Shown: piece after piece, positions 32,941 through 41,134 of the stretch | Layout: every line of letters starts with the position of its first letter | Position numbering within the stretch: position 1 is the first letter of the stretch | DNA from: Synergistaceae bacterium | GTDB taxonomy: Bacteria > Synergistota > Synergistia > Synergistales > Aminobacteriaceae | Assembly (NCBI GenBank): GCA_018436595.1 | Contig: JAHDLC010000010.1 | Location: 62,001 to 126,000 of the forward strand | Reading direction: 5' to 3' | DNA: 64,000 nucleotides | Notes under the pieces: model-generated | The model's input: only the letters and a program-made list of their open reading frames with translations | Databases searched by the model: none | Told to the model about the DNA's origin: nothing | Position numbers and translations under genes: made by a program

Positions 32941-34836
32941 TTATTCCGCCAGGCTCCCGAGGTACTTCGCCAGGAAGCGTTCCATGGCCCGGTAAAACTC
33001 GAACCGGTTCTCCTCGTTGAGGAAGCCGTGCCCTTCGTTGTCCTTCACCATGTACTCTACGTCTACACCCCGTTTCCGGAGAGCCTCCACGATCTGGTCC
33101 GATTCCGCCTTCTTGACCCGGGGGTCGTTCGCCCCCTGGGCCACGAAGAGGGGGGCCCTGATGCTGTCGGCATGGAAGACGGGAGAGACGGCCTTCAGCA
33201 GGTCCCTGTCCTTCTCCGGGTGGCCGATCTGCTCGTAGAGCATCTGCCGGCCGAGTTCCCAGTAGGGGGGGATCGTCTCCAGGAGGGTGAAGATGTTGGA
33301 CACCCCCACGTAGTCCACTCCGCATGCGTAGAGTTCCGGCGTGAAGGCGAGCCCGGCGAGGACGGCGTACCCGCCGTAGGAGCCGCCGTAAATGCCTATC
33401 CTGTCAGGATCGGCGATTCCCTGCTCAATGAGCCATTTCACTCCGTCGGTGATGTCGTCCTGCATGGCCCGCCCCCACTGCTTGAAGCTTGCCTCCCAGA
33501 ATGCCCTGCCGTAGCCCGTGGAACCCCGGAAGTTCATCTGGAGCACCGCGAGACCACGGTTGGCGAGGAACTGGACCTCGCTGTCGTATCCCCACGAGTC
33601 CCGGGCCCAGGGACCTCCGTGGGGGTTGATCACCACGGGGAGGTTCTTTCCGTCCCTTCCTGCCGGAAGGGTGAGATATCCGTGGATCGTCAGGCCGTCC
33701 CGGGCGGTGTACTGCACCGGCTTCATGGGGGCGAGCCTCTCCCCGGGAAGCCAGGGGCTGAGGTCGGCCAGCTTCCGGAAGTCCTTTGTCTTCATGTCGT
33801 AAAAGTAATAGGCCCCCTGGGTCCGGTCGCTCCCGGCGTGGAGGAGAACCTTGTCTTCCTCTTTGTTCATTGACGTCACCGTGACCTCATACCCGGGGAG
33901 GCGGGACTCGAGCTCCTTCTGGAGGGCGGCCCGCTCCTCGTCGAAGAAATGGTACCGGAAACGGTCGGTGGTGTATCCTGTTCCCGTGATCACTTTCCGT
34001 TTTTTCGACCGGAACAGGGCGTACACGTCCACCTCCGGGTGCTCGAAGACCAGTTCTTCGTGTGCCGCCTTTTCGGGGTCGAAGACGAAAATGGCCGATG
34101 TATTTCTCCCCAGGTTCGAGGAGACGTAGAGTTTTTTGTTGTCGAAGGTGAAGAAGAGAGGGGAAACGCTTTCCCGGAAATCGGTGGTGAGGAGCGTCCG
34201 GAAGGGGTAGTCCTCCCTGTCCCGGTAGAGGAGGGACCGGTTGACCCCGTCGGTCCTGATGGCCACCCGAAGTTTTCCATCGTGGTCGGTCATCCATCCC
34301 TCGATGTCGCCGGGGTTTTCCTCGAGGAGGGTCAGTTCTCCGGTGGCGATGTTCAGCCGGTACACGTCGAAGAGCCGGGGGTCCCTCCTGTTCATGCCGA
34401 TGAGAACCTCGTCCTCTATGTCCTCGAGACGGTCCACGATGGACACCCGGACTCCCTTGAAGGGAGTGAGGTCCCTCGCCTCCGACCCCCCGGCGTCCAC
34501 GGCGTACAGATGGTAGTTTTCGTCCCCGCCCGAGTCCTGCAGGTAGAGAATCCGGTTGTTGCCGGCCCAGAAATAGGCCAGGATATCCCGTTCCGTCGCT
34601 GACGTGATCCGTGTCGCCGTCTCCTCTCCGATTTTCCGGACGAAAATGTTCATTCGCCGCTCCCAGGACTCCCGCCAGGAAATGCGGTTCCCGTCTGGGG
34701 ATATCTGGAATCCGCTTCTGTCGGGATTCCGGAAAAAGTCCTCCAGGGGAATGAGTCCCTCCGCCGCCCGGGCAGGAGAGGAGAGAAGGGAGAAGACCAG
34801 AAGAGCCGCCGTTCCAAGAAGAATGGATTTCATCAT
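32941..34836 (-). CDS. Exported S9-family peptidase (prolyl oligopeptidase type)
   Basis: 631 residues with a signal peptide (MMKSILLGTAALLVFSLLSSPARA, about 1-24). The N-terminal 350 residues are a beta-propeller-like region (GFQISPDGNRISWRESWERRMNIFV, YFWAGNNRILYLQDSGGDENYHLYAVD); the C-terminal catalytic alpha/beta-hydrolase has GIYGGSYGGYAVLAG (nucleophile Ser about 484), GANDPRV (Asp about 570) and NEGHGF (His about 602), a complete triad. It probably cleaves short peptides outside the cytoplasm, consistent with peptide use. Two adjacent ATG codons open it; the ribosome site GGGGGAA overlaps the end of yjbQ 3 nt upstream, so the two are co-transcribed. Confidence 0.9.
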   Translation of the reverse strand: MMKSILLGTAALLVFSLLSSPARAAEGLIPLEDFFRNPDRSGFQISPDGNRISWRESWERRMNIFVRKIGEETATRITSATERDILAYFWAGNNRILYLQDSGGDENYHLYAVDAGGSEARDLTPFKGVRVSIVDRLEDIEDEVLIGMNRRDPRLFDVYRLNIATGELTLLEENPGDIEGWMTDHDGKLRVAIRTDGVNRSLLYRDREDYPFRTLLTTDFRESVSPLFFTFDNKKLYVSSNLGRNTSAIFVFDPEKAAHEELVFEHPEVDVYALFRSKKRKVITGTGYTTDRFRYHFFDEERAALQKELESRLPGYEVTVTSMNKEEDKVLLHAGSDRTQGAYYFYDMKTKDFRKLADLSPWLPGERLAPMKPVQYTARDGLTIHGYLTLPAGRDGKNLPVVINPHGGPWARDSWGYDSEVQFLANRGLAVLQMNFRGSTGYGRAFWEASFKQWGRAMQDDITDGVKWLIEQGIADPDRIGIYGGSYGGYAVLAGLAFTPELYACGVDYVGVSNIFTLLETIPPYWELGRQMLYEQIGHPEKDRDLLKAVSPVFHADSIRAPLFVAQGANDPRVKKAESDQIVEALRKRGVDVEYMVKDNEGHGFLNEENRFEFYRAMERFLAKYLGSLAE

Positions 34837-34839
34837 CGC

Positions 34840-35253
34840 TTATTCCCCCATGATCTTGACGATCACGCGCTTTCTGCGCCTGCCGTCGAATTCTGCATAG
34901 AAACACTGTTCCCACGGTCCGAGGTCGAGCCTGCCGCCCGTCACAGGCAGAATCGCCTGGTGGTGGACCACGATCCGCTTCAGGTGAGCGTCCCCGTTGT
35001 CCTCCCCGGTGCGGTGATGGGCGTAGGACGGATTTTCGGGGGCGGTTTTCTCCAGCCACTCCAGGATGTCCCGGTGGAGGCCCGTTTCATCGTCGTTGAC
35101 GATGATCCCGGCTGTGATGTGCATGGCCGAGACAAGCATCATCCCGTCCGAAACGCCGCTCCGCCCGAGAATCTGTTCGAGCTGCGGCGTGATGCGGACT
35201 AGTTCCTTTCGTTTTTTCGTTTCGAACCAGAGGTATTCGGTGGAAATCTTCAT
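34840..35253 (-). CDS. YjbQ/UPF0047 family protein
   Basis: 137 residues. The family pattern is clear: [15 protein letters not shown] (about 14-28), [27 protein letters not shown] (about 36-62), [29 protein letters not shown] (about 76-104) and [28 protein letters not shown]. The conserved His/Glu set resembles a metal-dependent phosphatase-like pocket. YjbQ proteins are annotated as secondary thiamine-phosphate synthases on weak evidence; the real role is not certain. The ATG at 35253 follows AAAGGAGGCATCCA. It sits just ahead of the S9 peptidase gene and diverges from the histidine kinase. Confidence 0.88.
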   Translation of the reverse strand: MKISTEYLWFETKKRKELVRITPQLEQILGRSGVSDGMMLVSAMHITAGIIVNDDETGLHRDILEWLEKTAPENPSYAHHRTGEDNGDAHLKRIVVHHQAILPVTGGRLDLGPWEQCFYAEFDGRRRKRVIVKIMGE

Positions 35254-35368
35254 TGGATGCCTCCTTTCTCAGGTATCGGATGCAGGGATATGGTAGCATA
35301 AATACCGCGGCGGAAAAGACCGGCGGACGGTTTTGCCGGAAGGACTCCGCGGAAGGGAGGTCAGCCCC

Positions 35369-37828
35369 GTGAAAAACAGCCGGCAGAGCGGAATTGAAAG
35401 AATCCCCTTTCCCGGAGAGGACGTGGTCTCCTTTCTTCTCTCCTACATCGGGGAAACGGATGACATCGTTACGGTGAAAGACAAAGACCTGGTCATTCTC
35501 TATCTCAACCGGGCCGGAGCCGCCTTCCTCGGGGTTTCTCCGGAAGAGGGGAAGGGCCGCAGGTGCTTCGAGGTGCTCGGAAGGAAGAAACCCTGCGTCG
35601 GATGCCTGTCCGGGCCTGCGGCCGAAACGGGGCGGTTTCAGTTTCGGGAAGTGTTCATTCCGGAGAGGAACACATGGTTCGAGGTAAAGAGCTGGCCGGT
35701 CCGGAACGCCGACGGCGAAACCGCTGCCGTGGTGGAGGTCCTTCGGGACTGCTCGGAAAGAAAAAAGGCTGAGGAGGAGCTTGCCGGGGCTGTGACCCGG
35801 CTTGAGGCGAAGAACAGGGAACTGGAGGAAGAAAGGAAGCGGGCCGAAGGACTGGCCGAGGAAGCAGGAAGGGCGGAGAGGGTGAAAAGCGCCTTCCTGG
35901 CGAACATGAGCCACGAGATCCGCACTCCCCTGAACGGAATCCTGGGGATGACCGATCTTCTTCTGGATTCACCCATGGGGAAGGAACAGGAAGAATGCGC
36001 CGAGACCATACAGAGAAGCGCTGAACACCTTCTGTCTCTCGTCGACGAAATCCTCGACCTGTCGAAGCTTGAGGCGGGGAAGCTTGTCCTGGAATCGGTC
36101 CCCTTCGATTTGAGGGAGATGGTGGAAGACCTGGTCACCGAGACGGCGGTGCGGGGAGCGGAGAAGGGACTTGACACGGTGCTGTCGTTGGACCCTTCCG
36201 TTCCGTCCGTCCTGCGGGGCGACCCGGTGCGTACCCGGCAGATACTGGGGAACCTTCTGGGGAACGCAGTGAAATTCACTCTCTCCGGTGAGGTGCGGCT
36301 GGATGTCTCTTCCGTGGATTCGGGACTCACGGGCTTTGTGCTCCGTTTTTCCGTGTCCGACACGGGCATCGGTGTTCCCGAAAACGCTGCGGGGGCTCTC
36401 TTTCAGCCTTTTTTCCAGGGGGACCCTTCCACGACCCGCCGGTTCGGAGGGACGGGGCTCGGCCTTTCCATCTGCAGGGGGCTCGCGGAGGCCATGGGAG
36501 GATCCCTTGGAATGACCCCCCGCAGCGGAGGCGGATCGGTTTTCTGGTGCGAACTGCCCTTCGGCAGGGTGCCCTTCGGCGAGGCGGAAGACCTCCCTGT
36601 GGACCAGCGCCTCCTGGGGTTTCCCGTGATTCTTGCGGGGGGCGGGGCCTCCTGGCAGACTGAAGCGTCAGGCCTGGCAGGGAAGTGGCTCTGTTCCGTC
36701 CGGACCGCGGACAGCCCGGAGGATCTCAGGAGCCTCCTCGAGAAGCGGTCAGGGGGTGACGGTGATGGGCGGTGCGCCGTTTTCGTGGACCGGGAGCTTC
36801 TGAGAAAGGAAGCGGGCTGGTCACCCTCAGCCCTTCCTGCGGACCTCCGGAGGGGCGTCCTGTTTTTCTCCGTGGACCCCCCCGGGACATTTCCGGAGAC
36901 GGGATATCTTCTCCGGGAGGGCCTTGCCGGCCGGATAACAAGCCCGCTGCGGCGGGGAGTCTTTCGTGAAGCCGTCCTTTCGGCGGCGGAGACTGACCGG
37001 GGGAAGCGGCAGGGTTCACCCGGGGGCTCTGAACCGGCGGGAAGTTTCCGGAGCGCCCTTCTCCCGGCCAGGGTTCTGATCGCCGATGACAGCCGGGTGA
37101 ACAAAAAGGTGGCGGCGCGAATGCTGCAGAAGCTCGGCTGTTCCGTCACCGGGGCGGCGGACGGTGAAGAAGCCCTCCGTATGCTGCAAACAGAGAGATT
37201 CGACATTGTTCTCATGGATGTCCAGATGCCGGGAAAGGATGGCCTTGAAGTCACCTCCGCCCTTCGGAGCCCGGAATGGACCGGATGCAACGGATCCGTT
37301 CCCGTGATCGCCATGACGGCCCATGCCCTGCCGGGAGACCGGGAGAAGTGTCTGGCCGCCGGAATGGACGATTATCTTCCGAAGCCGGTCAGGTTCAGGG
37401 ACCTCGAAGAAAAACTCTCGGTTCACCTGTCCCGGCGCAGGCCGGAGGAAATCGACGCCCCGGCGGAAGGAACCGGCGGGGTATACTGCAGGGAAGAGGC
37501 TGTCCTGAGGCTCAACATTGACGGGGAGGAACTCGACGCTCTTGCGGGGGAATACCTCGAGGATGCCCTTGAGATTCTTGACCGGATGGCAGACGCGGAA
37601 GAGCGGGGGGACGAAAAGGCGGCGGCTGATGCTGCCCACACGCTGAAGGGGATGTCGGCCAATATCGGGGCGGAAAGAGTCCGGGCAGCGGCCCTGAGAG
37701 CGGAGAGATCATGGCGGGAGGGCGGCAACGGCGCCTCTATGGCGGATGTCCTCCGGGCGGAACTCCGGAACTTCGGAAATGTTCTCGGCTGGGTCCGGGA
37801 AAGGAGGGACCTGCGTGAAGACCGATGA
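35369..37828 (+). CDS. Hybrid sensor histidine kinase with receiver and Hpt domains
   Basis: 819 residues. Order: PAS (about 25-135, with a CFEVLGRKKPCVGC segment), a short coiled coil (about 135-172), HisKA with the phospho-acceptor His in NMSHEIRTPLNG (about 182), HATPase (about 230-395; GNAVKFT, DTGIGVP, FGGTGLGLSI), a degenerate receiver-like linker (about 405-560), an intact receiver (about 568-690; phospho-Asp in VLMDVQMPG about 617, Lys in PKPVRF) and an Hpt domain (His in AHTLKGM about 757). It can pass phosphate His-Asp-His but has no output domain and no membrane segment, so it must act on a separate regulator. The GTG at 35369 lies 8 nt after GGGAGG. Its last 14 nt overlap the NiaR-like gene. 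Confidence 0.9.
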   Translation: MKNSRQSGIERIPFPGEDVVSFLLSYIGETDDIVTVKDKDLVILYLNRAGAAFLGVSPEEGKGRRCFEVLGRKKPCVGCLSGPAAETGRFQFREVFIPERNTWFEVKSWPVRNADGETAAVVEVLRDCSERKKAEEELAGAVTRLEAKNRELEEERKRAEGLAEEAGRAERVKSAFLANMSHEIRTPLNGILGMTDLLLDSPMGKEQEECAETIQRSAEHLLSLVDEILDLSKLEAGKLVLESVPFDLREMVEDLVTETAVRGAEKGLDTVLSLDPSVPSVLRGDPVRTRQILGNLLGNAVKFTLSGEVRLDVSSVDSGLTGFVLRFSVSDTGIGVPENAAGALFQPFFQGDPSTTRRFGGTGLGLSICRGLAEAMGGSLGMTPRSGGGSVFWCELPFGRVPFGEAEDLPVDQRLLGFPVILAGGGASWQTEASGLAGKWLCSVRTADSPEDLRSLLEKRSGGDGDGRCAVFVDRELLRKEAGWSPSALPADLRRGVLFFSVDPPGTFPETGYLLREGLAGRITSPLRRGVFREAVLSAAETDRGKRQGSPGGSEPAGSFRSALLPARVLIADDSRVNKKVAARMLQKLGCSVTGAADGEEALRMLQTERFDIVLMDVQMPGKDGLEVTSALRSPEWTGCNGSVPVIAMTAHALPGDREKCLAAGMDDYLPKPVRFRDLEEKLSVHLSRRRPEEIDAPAEGTGGVYCREEAVLRLNIDGEELDALAGEYLEDALEILDRMADAEERGDEKAAADAAHTLKGMSANIGAERVRAAALRAERSWREGGNGASMADVLRAELRNFGNVLGWVRERRDLREDR

Positions 37829-38339
37829 GCGGAGGCGGATGATCACCGCAGAACTCTCCGGGGCGGGAGAGGCGGTCACGGGAAGTGACCTGGCCTCCCG
37901 GTTCGGCGTCAGCAGGCAGGTGATTGTCCAGGACATGGCGGTGCTCCGGGCTGAAGGCCTTCCCGTGGTGGCCACCCCAAGGGGCTACATCCTGCTGCGG
38001 CCGGAAGGATCCGGCAGGCTCGTGAAGACGGTGGTCACCAGGCACAGGGACTACGAAGCCATGGAGGAGGAGCTCCTGATCATGGTGGGCTGCGGAGCGA
38101 AAGTGCTCAACGTCATCGTGGAGCATCCTCTCTACGGGGAAATCACAGGCAATCTCATGCTCTCCACTCCCGCCGACGTCGCCCGTTTCATGGAGTCCAT
38201 CAGAAAGAGCGCGGGGGAACCCCTCTCCTCCCTGACGGGGGGCGTTCACCTTCACACCCTGGAAGTGGACGGCGAGGAGGGGTGGGAACGGCTGCTGGCC
38301 GAACTGGGTGAAAAGAACTACTTGCCGGAGGGACGCTGA
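37815..38339 (+). CDS. NiaR-type transcriptional repressor (HTH_11 + 3H domain)
   Basis: 174 residues. An N-terminal helix-turn-helix (AVTGSDLASRFGVSRQVIVQDMAVLRAEG, about 20-48) is followed by a 3H domain: His77 (TRHRDYEAMEEEL), His104 (VEHPLYGEI), and His145/His147 (GGVHLHTLE). In the Thermotoga and Bacillus NiaR proteins, these His residues bind a metal and nicotinic acid is the co-repressor. The GTG at 37815 lies after AAAGGAGGGACCTGC and overlaps the histidine kinase by 14 nt, so its translation is coupled to that gene. An inverted repeat fitting a dimeric repressor lies directly downstream in front of the membrane-protein gene. Function as a niacin-responsive repressor is strong by family and untested here. 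Confidence 0.85.
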   Translation: MKTDERRRMITAELSGAGEAVTGSDLASRFGVSRQVIVQDMAVLRAEGLPVVATPRGYILLRPEGSGRLVKTVVTRHRDYEAMEEELLIMVGCGAKVLNVIVEHPLYGEITGNLMLSTPADVARFMESIRKSAGEPLSSLTGGVHLHTLEVDGEEGWERLLAELGEKNYLPEGR

Positions 38340-38376
38340 CGGTGTATGCTTTACAGGTGACAAGACACCTGTAAAG
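38322..38376 (+). promoter_or_regulatory. Promoter with 28-bp palindromic operator (probable NiaR site)
   Basis: TTGCCG (38322-38327), 17-nt spacer, TATGCT (38345-38350), then a perfect 11-bp inverted repeat CTTTACAGGTG (38349-38359) / CACCTGTAAAG (38366-38376) with a 6-bp spacer. The repeat overlaps the -10 box and the transcription start, the classic place for a repressor. The ACAGGTG/CACCTGT halves resemble NiaR operators as I remember them. Confidence 0.8.
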
Positions 38377-38387
38377 GAAGTGGTCCA

Positions 38388-39401
38388 ATGGCAGGAACGG
38401 CGTCTTCTTCTCCTCTTCGGGGGTACCTGATCAAGGTCTCGAACGGGATGGCCCTCGGGCTCTTTTCCTCTCTTATCATCGGTCTCATCCTCCGCCAGTG
38501 CGGGCAGCTGCTCTCCCTCCCCCACCTGGAACACTTCGGCCGGGTTGCCCAGCTTCTCATGGGACCCGCCATCGGCGCCGGGGTTGCTTTTGCCGTCGGT
38601 GCTCCTCCCCTTGGTGTTTTTTCCTCTCTCGTCGCCGGAGCCGCAGGCGCCGGAACCTTTTCCGGCTCTGCCGCCGCGGTGGGCGAGCCCGTGGGCGCCC
38701 TTGTGGCATCCTGGGCGGGAGCGGAGGTATCCCGGAGGATCGCCGGGAAGACAGGGGTGGATATCGTGCTGGTTCCCGCAGCCACCATTGTCGCCGGCAG
38801 CGCGGTGGGCGTGGTCGCCGGCCCGGCTGTCGCCCGGATGATGTACTGGCTCGGCAGCGCCATCAATGCAGCCACAACCCTTCACCCCATCCCCATGGGG
38901 ATCGTCCTCTCCGTGGCCATGGGAATGATCCTTACCCTTCCCATCAGCAGCGCGGCCCTTTCGATCTCCCTGGGGCTTTCCGGTCTTGCCGCGGGAGCCT
39001 CCACGGCTGGGTGCTGCTGCCAGATGATCGGCTTCGCAGTGGCGAGTTTCCGCGAAAACGGAACGGGAGGGCTCATCGCCCAGGGGCTGGGAACCTCCAT
39101 GCTCCAGATTCCCAACATCATACGGAACCCATGGATCTGGGTGCCGCCCACGGCGGCGGCGGCCGTGCTCGGCCCCGTCTCCACCGTGATCTTCCGCATG
39201 GAGAACAGCTCTATCGGCGCCGGCATGGGAACCAGCGGACTCGTGGGGCAGGTCTCCACCCTCGGTGTCATGGGTCCCTCAGCCTGGCCGGGAATTCTGC
39301 TGCTCCATTTCCTTCTGCCTGCCGTTCTTTCCCTCCTCTTCTCGGAAATTCTCAGGAGGACGGGGCGCATCCGCCCGGGTGACATGAAGCTCGAAAAATA
39401 A
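38388..39401 (+). CDS. PTS_EIIC_2-family membrane protein; candidate niacin transporter
   Basis: 337 residues, about 8-10 transmembrane segments, in the PTS_EIIC_2 family (annotated as PTS subunit IIC but lacking any IIA or IIB partner here). Family blocks: SNGMALGLFSSLIIGLILRQ, GPAIGAGVAFAVGAPPLGVFSSLVAGAAGAG, the cysteine cluster STAGCCCQMIGFAVASF (about 205-221), GGLIAQGLGTSMLQIPNIIRNP, and MENSSIGAGMGTSGLVGQVST. The gene stands alone behind a NiaR-like operator and is followed by a terminator, so its most specific clue is regulation by a niacin-responsive repressor. Transport of nicotinate or nicotinamide is therefore proposed; it is not known for the family to my knowledge. Confidence 0.82.
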   Translation: MAGTASSSPLRGYLIKVSNGMALGLFSSLIIGLILRQCGQLLSLPHLEHFGRVAQLLMGPAIGAGVAFAVGAPPLGVFSSLVAGAAGAGTFSGSAAAVGEPVGALVASWAGAEVSRRIAGKTGVDIVLVPAATIVAGSAVGVVAGPAVARMMYWLGSAINAATTLHPIPMGIVLSVAMGMILTLPISSAALSISLGLSGLAAGASTAGCCCQMIGFAVASFRENGTGGLIAQGLGTSMLQIPNIIRNPWIWVPPTAAAAVLGPVSTVIFRMENSSIGAGMGTSGLVGQVSTLGVMGPSAWPGILLLHFLLPAVLSLLFSEILRRTGRIRPGDMKLEK

Positions 39402-39424
39402 CGGGGCAGCGGACGCTGCCCCGT
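39401..39424. terminator. Bidirectional hairpin terminator
   Basis: ACGGGGCAGC (39401-39410) pairs perfectly with GCTGCCCCGT (39415-39424) with a GGAC loop; it begins on the stop codon of the membrane-protein gene and also faces the end of the mgtE gene. Only a short T-run follows on the plus strand. Confidence 0.7.
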
Positions 39425-39454
39425 TTCCGTGCGTCTTGGTTTCCGCGGAGGGGA

Positions 39455-40810
39455 TTATCCCAGTACAAGCACTCTCCGGGCCACTTCGAAGTAAAGCAGA
39501 AGGCCCAGGATGTCAACCACCGTGGTGATGAAGGGGCCGGACATGACCGCCGGGTCGATGTTCAGCTTTTTCGCCGCGAAGGGAAGAAAGGCTCCCACGA
39601 GATTTCCCAGCATGACCACCCCCACCACGGATGCCGCAACGGTGAGGGCTACACCGTACCCTGTCCCCATGGTCCACGCCCGGATGGATGCCAGCGCCGC
39701 GAGAGAAACCCCCAGGATCAGGCCGGAGATGACCTCCTTCGAGATGACTCTGAAAAGGTCCTCCCTGACGATTTCACCGACAGTAAAACCACGGATCACC
39801 AGCGTAGCTGCCTGGGTGCCGGTGTTGCCGCCGGTGCCCGTGAGAAGGGGTATGAAGAAGGCGAGGGCCACCACGCTCTCAAGGGCGAAGGAATAGTGTT
39901 CAAGGATGAAGGACGAGAAAAGCTGGGTGACGATGCAGACGAGCAGCCAGGTCAGCCGCTTTCGGGTGAGGGTCAGAATCCCGGCGTCCAGGTAGCTTTC
40001 GTCCACCGGGGAGATACCGGCCATCCGTTCGAAGTCCTCGGTGGCCTCTTCCTGGACGATGTCCAGGATATCGTCGAAGGTGAGGATTCCCACGAGGCGG
40101 TGTTCCCTGTCCACCACGGGAACGGTCTGGAGGTCGTATTTCGACATGGTCCTCGCCGCTTCTTCCTGGTCGGTGTCCGTCGTGACGAAGACCGGCAGGC
40201 CGTCCATGAATTCCGTGACGGGGGTATCGGGGGAGGCGAGAATCAGGTCCTCCAGGTGCACCGTCCCCTTGAGCTTTCTCTCAGGGCTGACCACGAAGGA
40301 TGTATAGATGGTCTCCTTCTTCGCCGCCGTTGTCCTGATCCTCGCCAGGGCCTGGGAGGCCGTCATGGTCTCCTTCAGGTCGATGAACTCGGGGGTCATG
40401 ATGCGCCCCGCGGAATCCGGCTGGTAGTTCAGAAGGGCGTTGGCGAGCTTCCTTTCTTCCGGGGAAAGATGGGCCAGGAGTTTTTTTACCGTCTTGGCGG
40501 GAAGCTCGTCGAAAAGAGCCGTCCGGTCGTCATCGGACATCTCCTCGATGATGGCCGCCACTTCCGAATCGGTGAAGCTCCCGAGAAGCTCCTCCCGTTC
40601 GGTTCCTTCGAGAAACTCGAAAACTTCGATGGCGATATCCTTGGGAAGGAGGCGAAAGAGGAAGACCCGCTCGGCAGGTTCCTTCTCCGCCAGAACTTCG
40701 GCGATGTCTGCGGGTTCCATGGTGCTCAGCAGTTCCTTGAGACTCTTGAACTGCTTCCGTTCGAAGAGTTTTTCAACGCTAGCGAGAAGCTTGTTCTGGA
40801 TGTCCTTCAT
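39455..40810 (-). CDS. mgtE: Magnesium transporter MgtE
   Basis: 451 residues. The N-terminal domain (about 1-135, EPADIAEVLAEKEPAERVFLFRLL, EEMSDDDRTALFDELP) and two CBS domains (about 140-260, DLQTVPVVDREHRLVGILTFDDILDIV) form the cytosolic Mg2+ sensor. Five membrane helices follow (about 285-450) with the pore segments LLTGTGGNTGTQAATLVIRG and the conserved Asp in MSGPFITTVVDILGLLLYF. It moves Mg2+ into the cell and closes when internal Mg2+ is high. The ATG at 40810 follows GGGGGAAGGGTC; an upstream in-frame start adds 16 Arg/Gly-rich residues and is rejected. It has a long leader upstream. Confidence 0.93.
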   Translation of the reverse strand: MKDIQNKLLASVEKLFERKQFKSLKELLSTMEPADIAEVLAEKEPAERVFLFRLLPKDIAIEVFEFLEGTEREELLGSFTDSEVAAIIEEMSDDDRTALFDELPAKTVKKLLAHLSPEERKLANALLNYQPDSAGRIMTPEFIDLKETMTASQALARIRTTAAKKETIYTSFVVSPERKLKGTVHLEDLILASPDTPVTEFMDGLPVFVTTDTDQEEAARTMSKYDLQTVPVVDREHRLVGILTFDDILDIVQEEATEDFERMAGISPVDESYLDAGILTLTRKRLTWLLVCIVTQLFSSFILEHYSFALESVVALAFFIPLLTGTGGNTGTQAATLVIRGFTVGEIVREDLFRVISKEVISGLILGVSLAALASIRAWTMGTGYGVALTVAASVVGVVMLGNLVGAFLPFAAKKLNIDPAVMSGPFITTVVDILGLLLYFEVARRVLVLG

Positions 40811-41105
40811 GACCCTTCCCCCTGTCCCATGGCCTGAACGGAGACGCTCCCGGCGCAACGTCTTCCGTGCCTTTTCACATGTTTTTTCGGGATGTCCGGC
40901 GGAGAAACAGTCCCGGCACGCGCCGGAATTCCGCCGAAAGGGAGGGCGGGCGGCGCTGTTACGGCATCATTGATTCCGCTTTTTGTTGCGGTCCGCTGTC
41001 CATTGAAAACGCTCCTTGAGCCGGTGGAATTGGGAACAACGGGAAAAAAGTATCATAAAGGGGGGGAAATGTCGAGGCAGCGGATCTTCCGGAGGGAGAA
41101 AAGGA
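40811..41105. other. Non-coding region upstream of mgtE
   Basis: No gene seen. On the minus strand a TCGACA-17-TACTTT element with an extended TG (about 41074-41047) could start an mgtE transcript with a leader of roughly 230 nt. The leader has several GC-rich inverted repeats (for example GGCGGAATTCCGGCGCG). It was compared by eye with the M-box magnesium riboswitch and no convincing core was found. Confidence 0.45.
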
Positions 41106-41129
41106 GGACCGGCTCAAAAGAGCCGGTCC
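41106..41129 (-). terminator. Terminator of the tctCBA operon
   Basis: GGACCGGCTC (41106-41115) pairs perfectly with GAGCCGGTCC (41120-41129), AAAA loop; on the minus strand it is followed by TCCTTTTTCTCC, right after the tctA stop at 41135. Confidence 0.85.
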
Positions 41130-41134
41130 CCCTG

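Noticed and set aside
40811-41040. M-box magnesium riboswitch before mgtE
   Set aside because: The GGTGAGGCTCC core and the GCTGCTGCCC segment are absent; only loose similarity remains.
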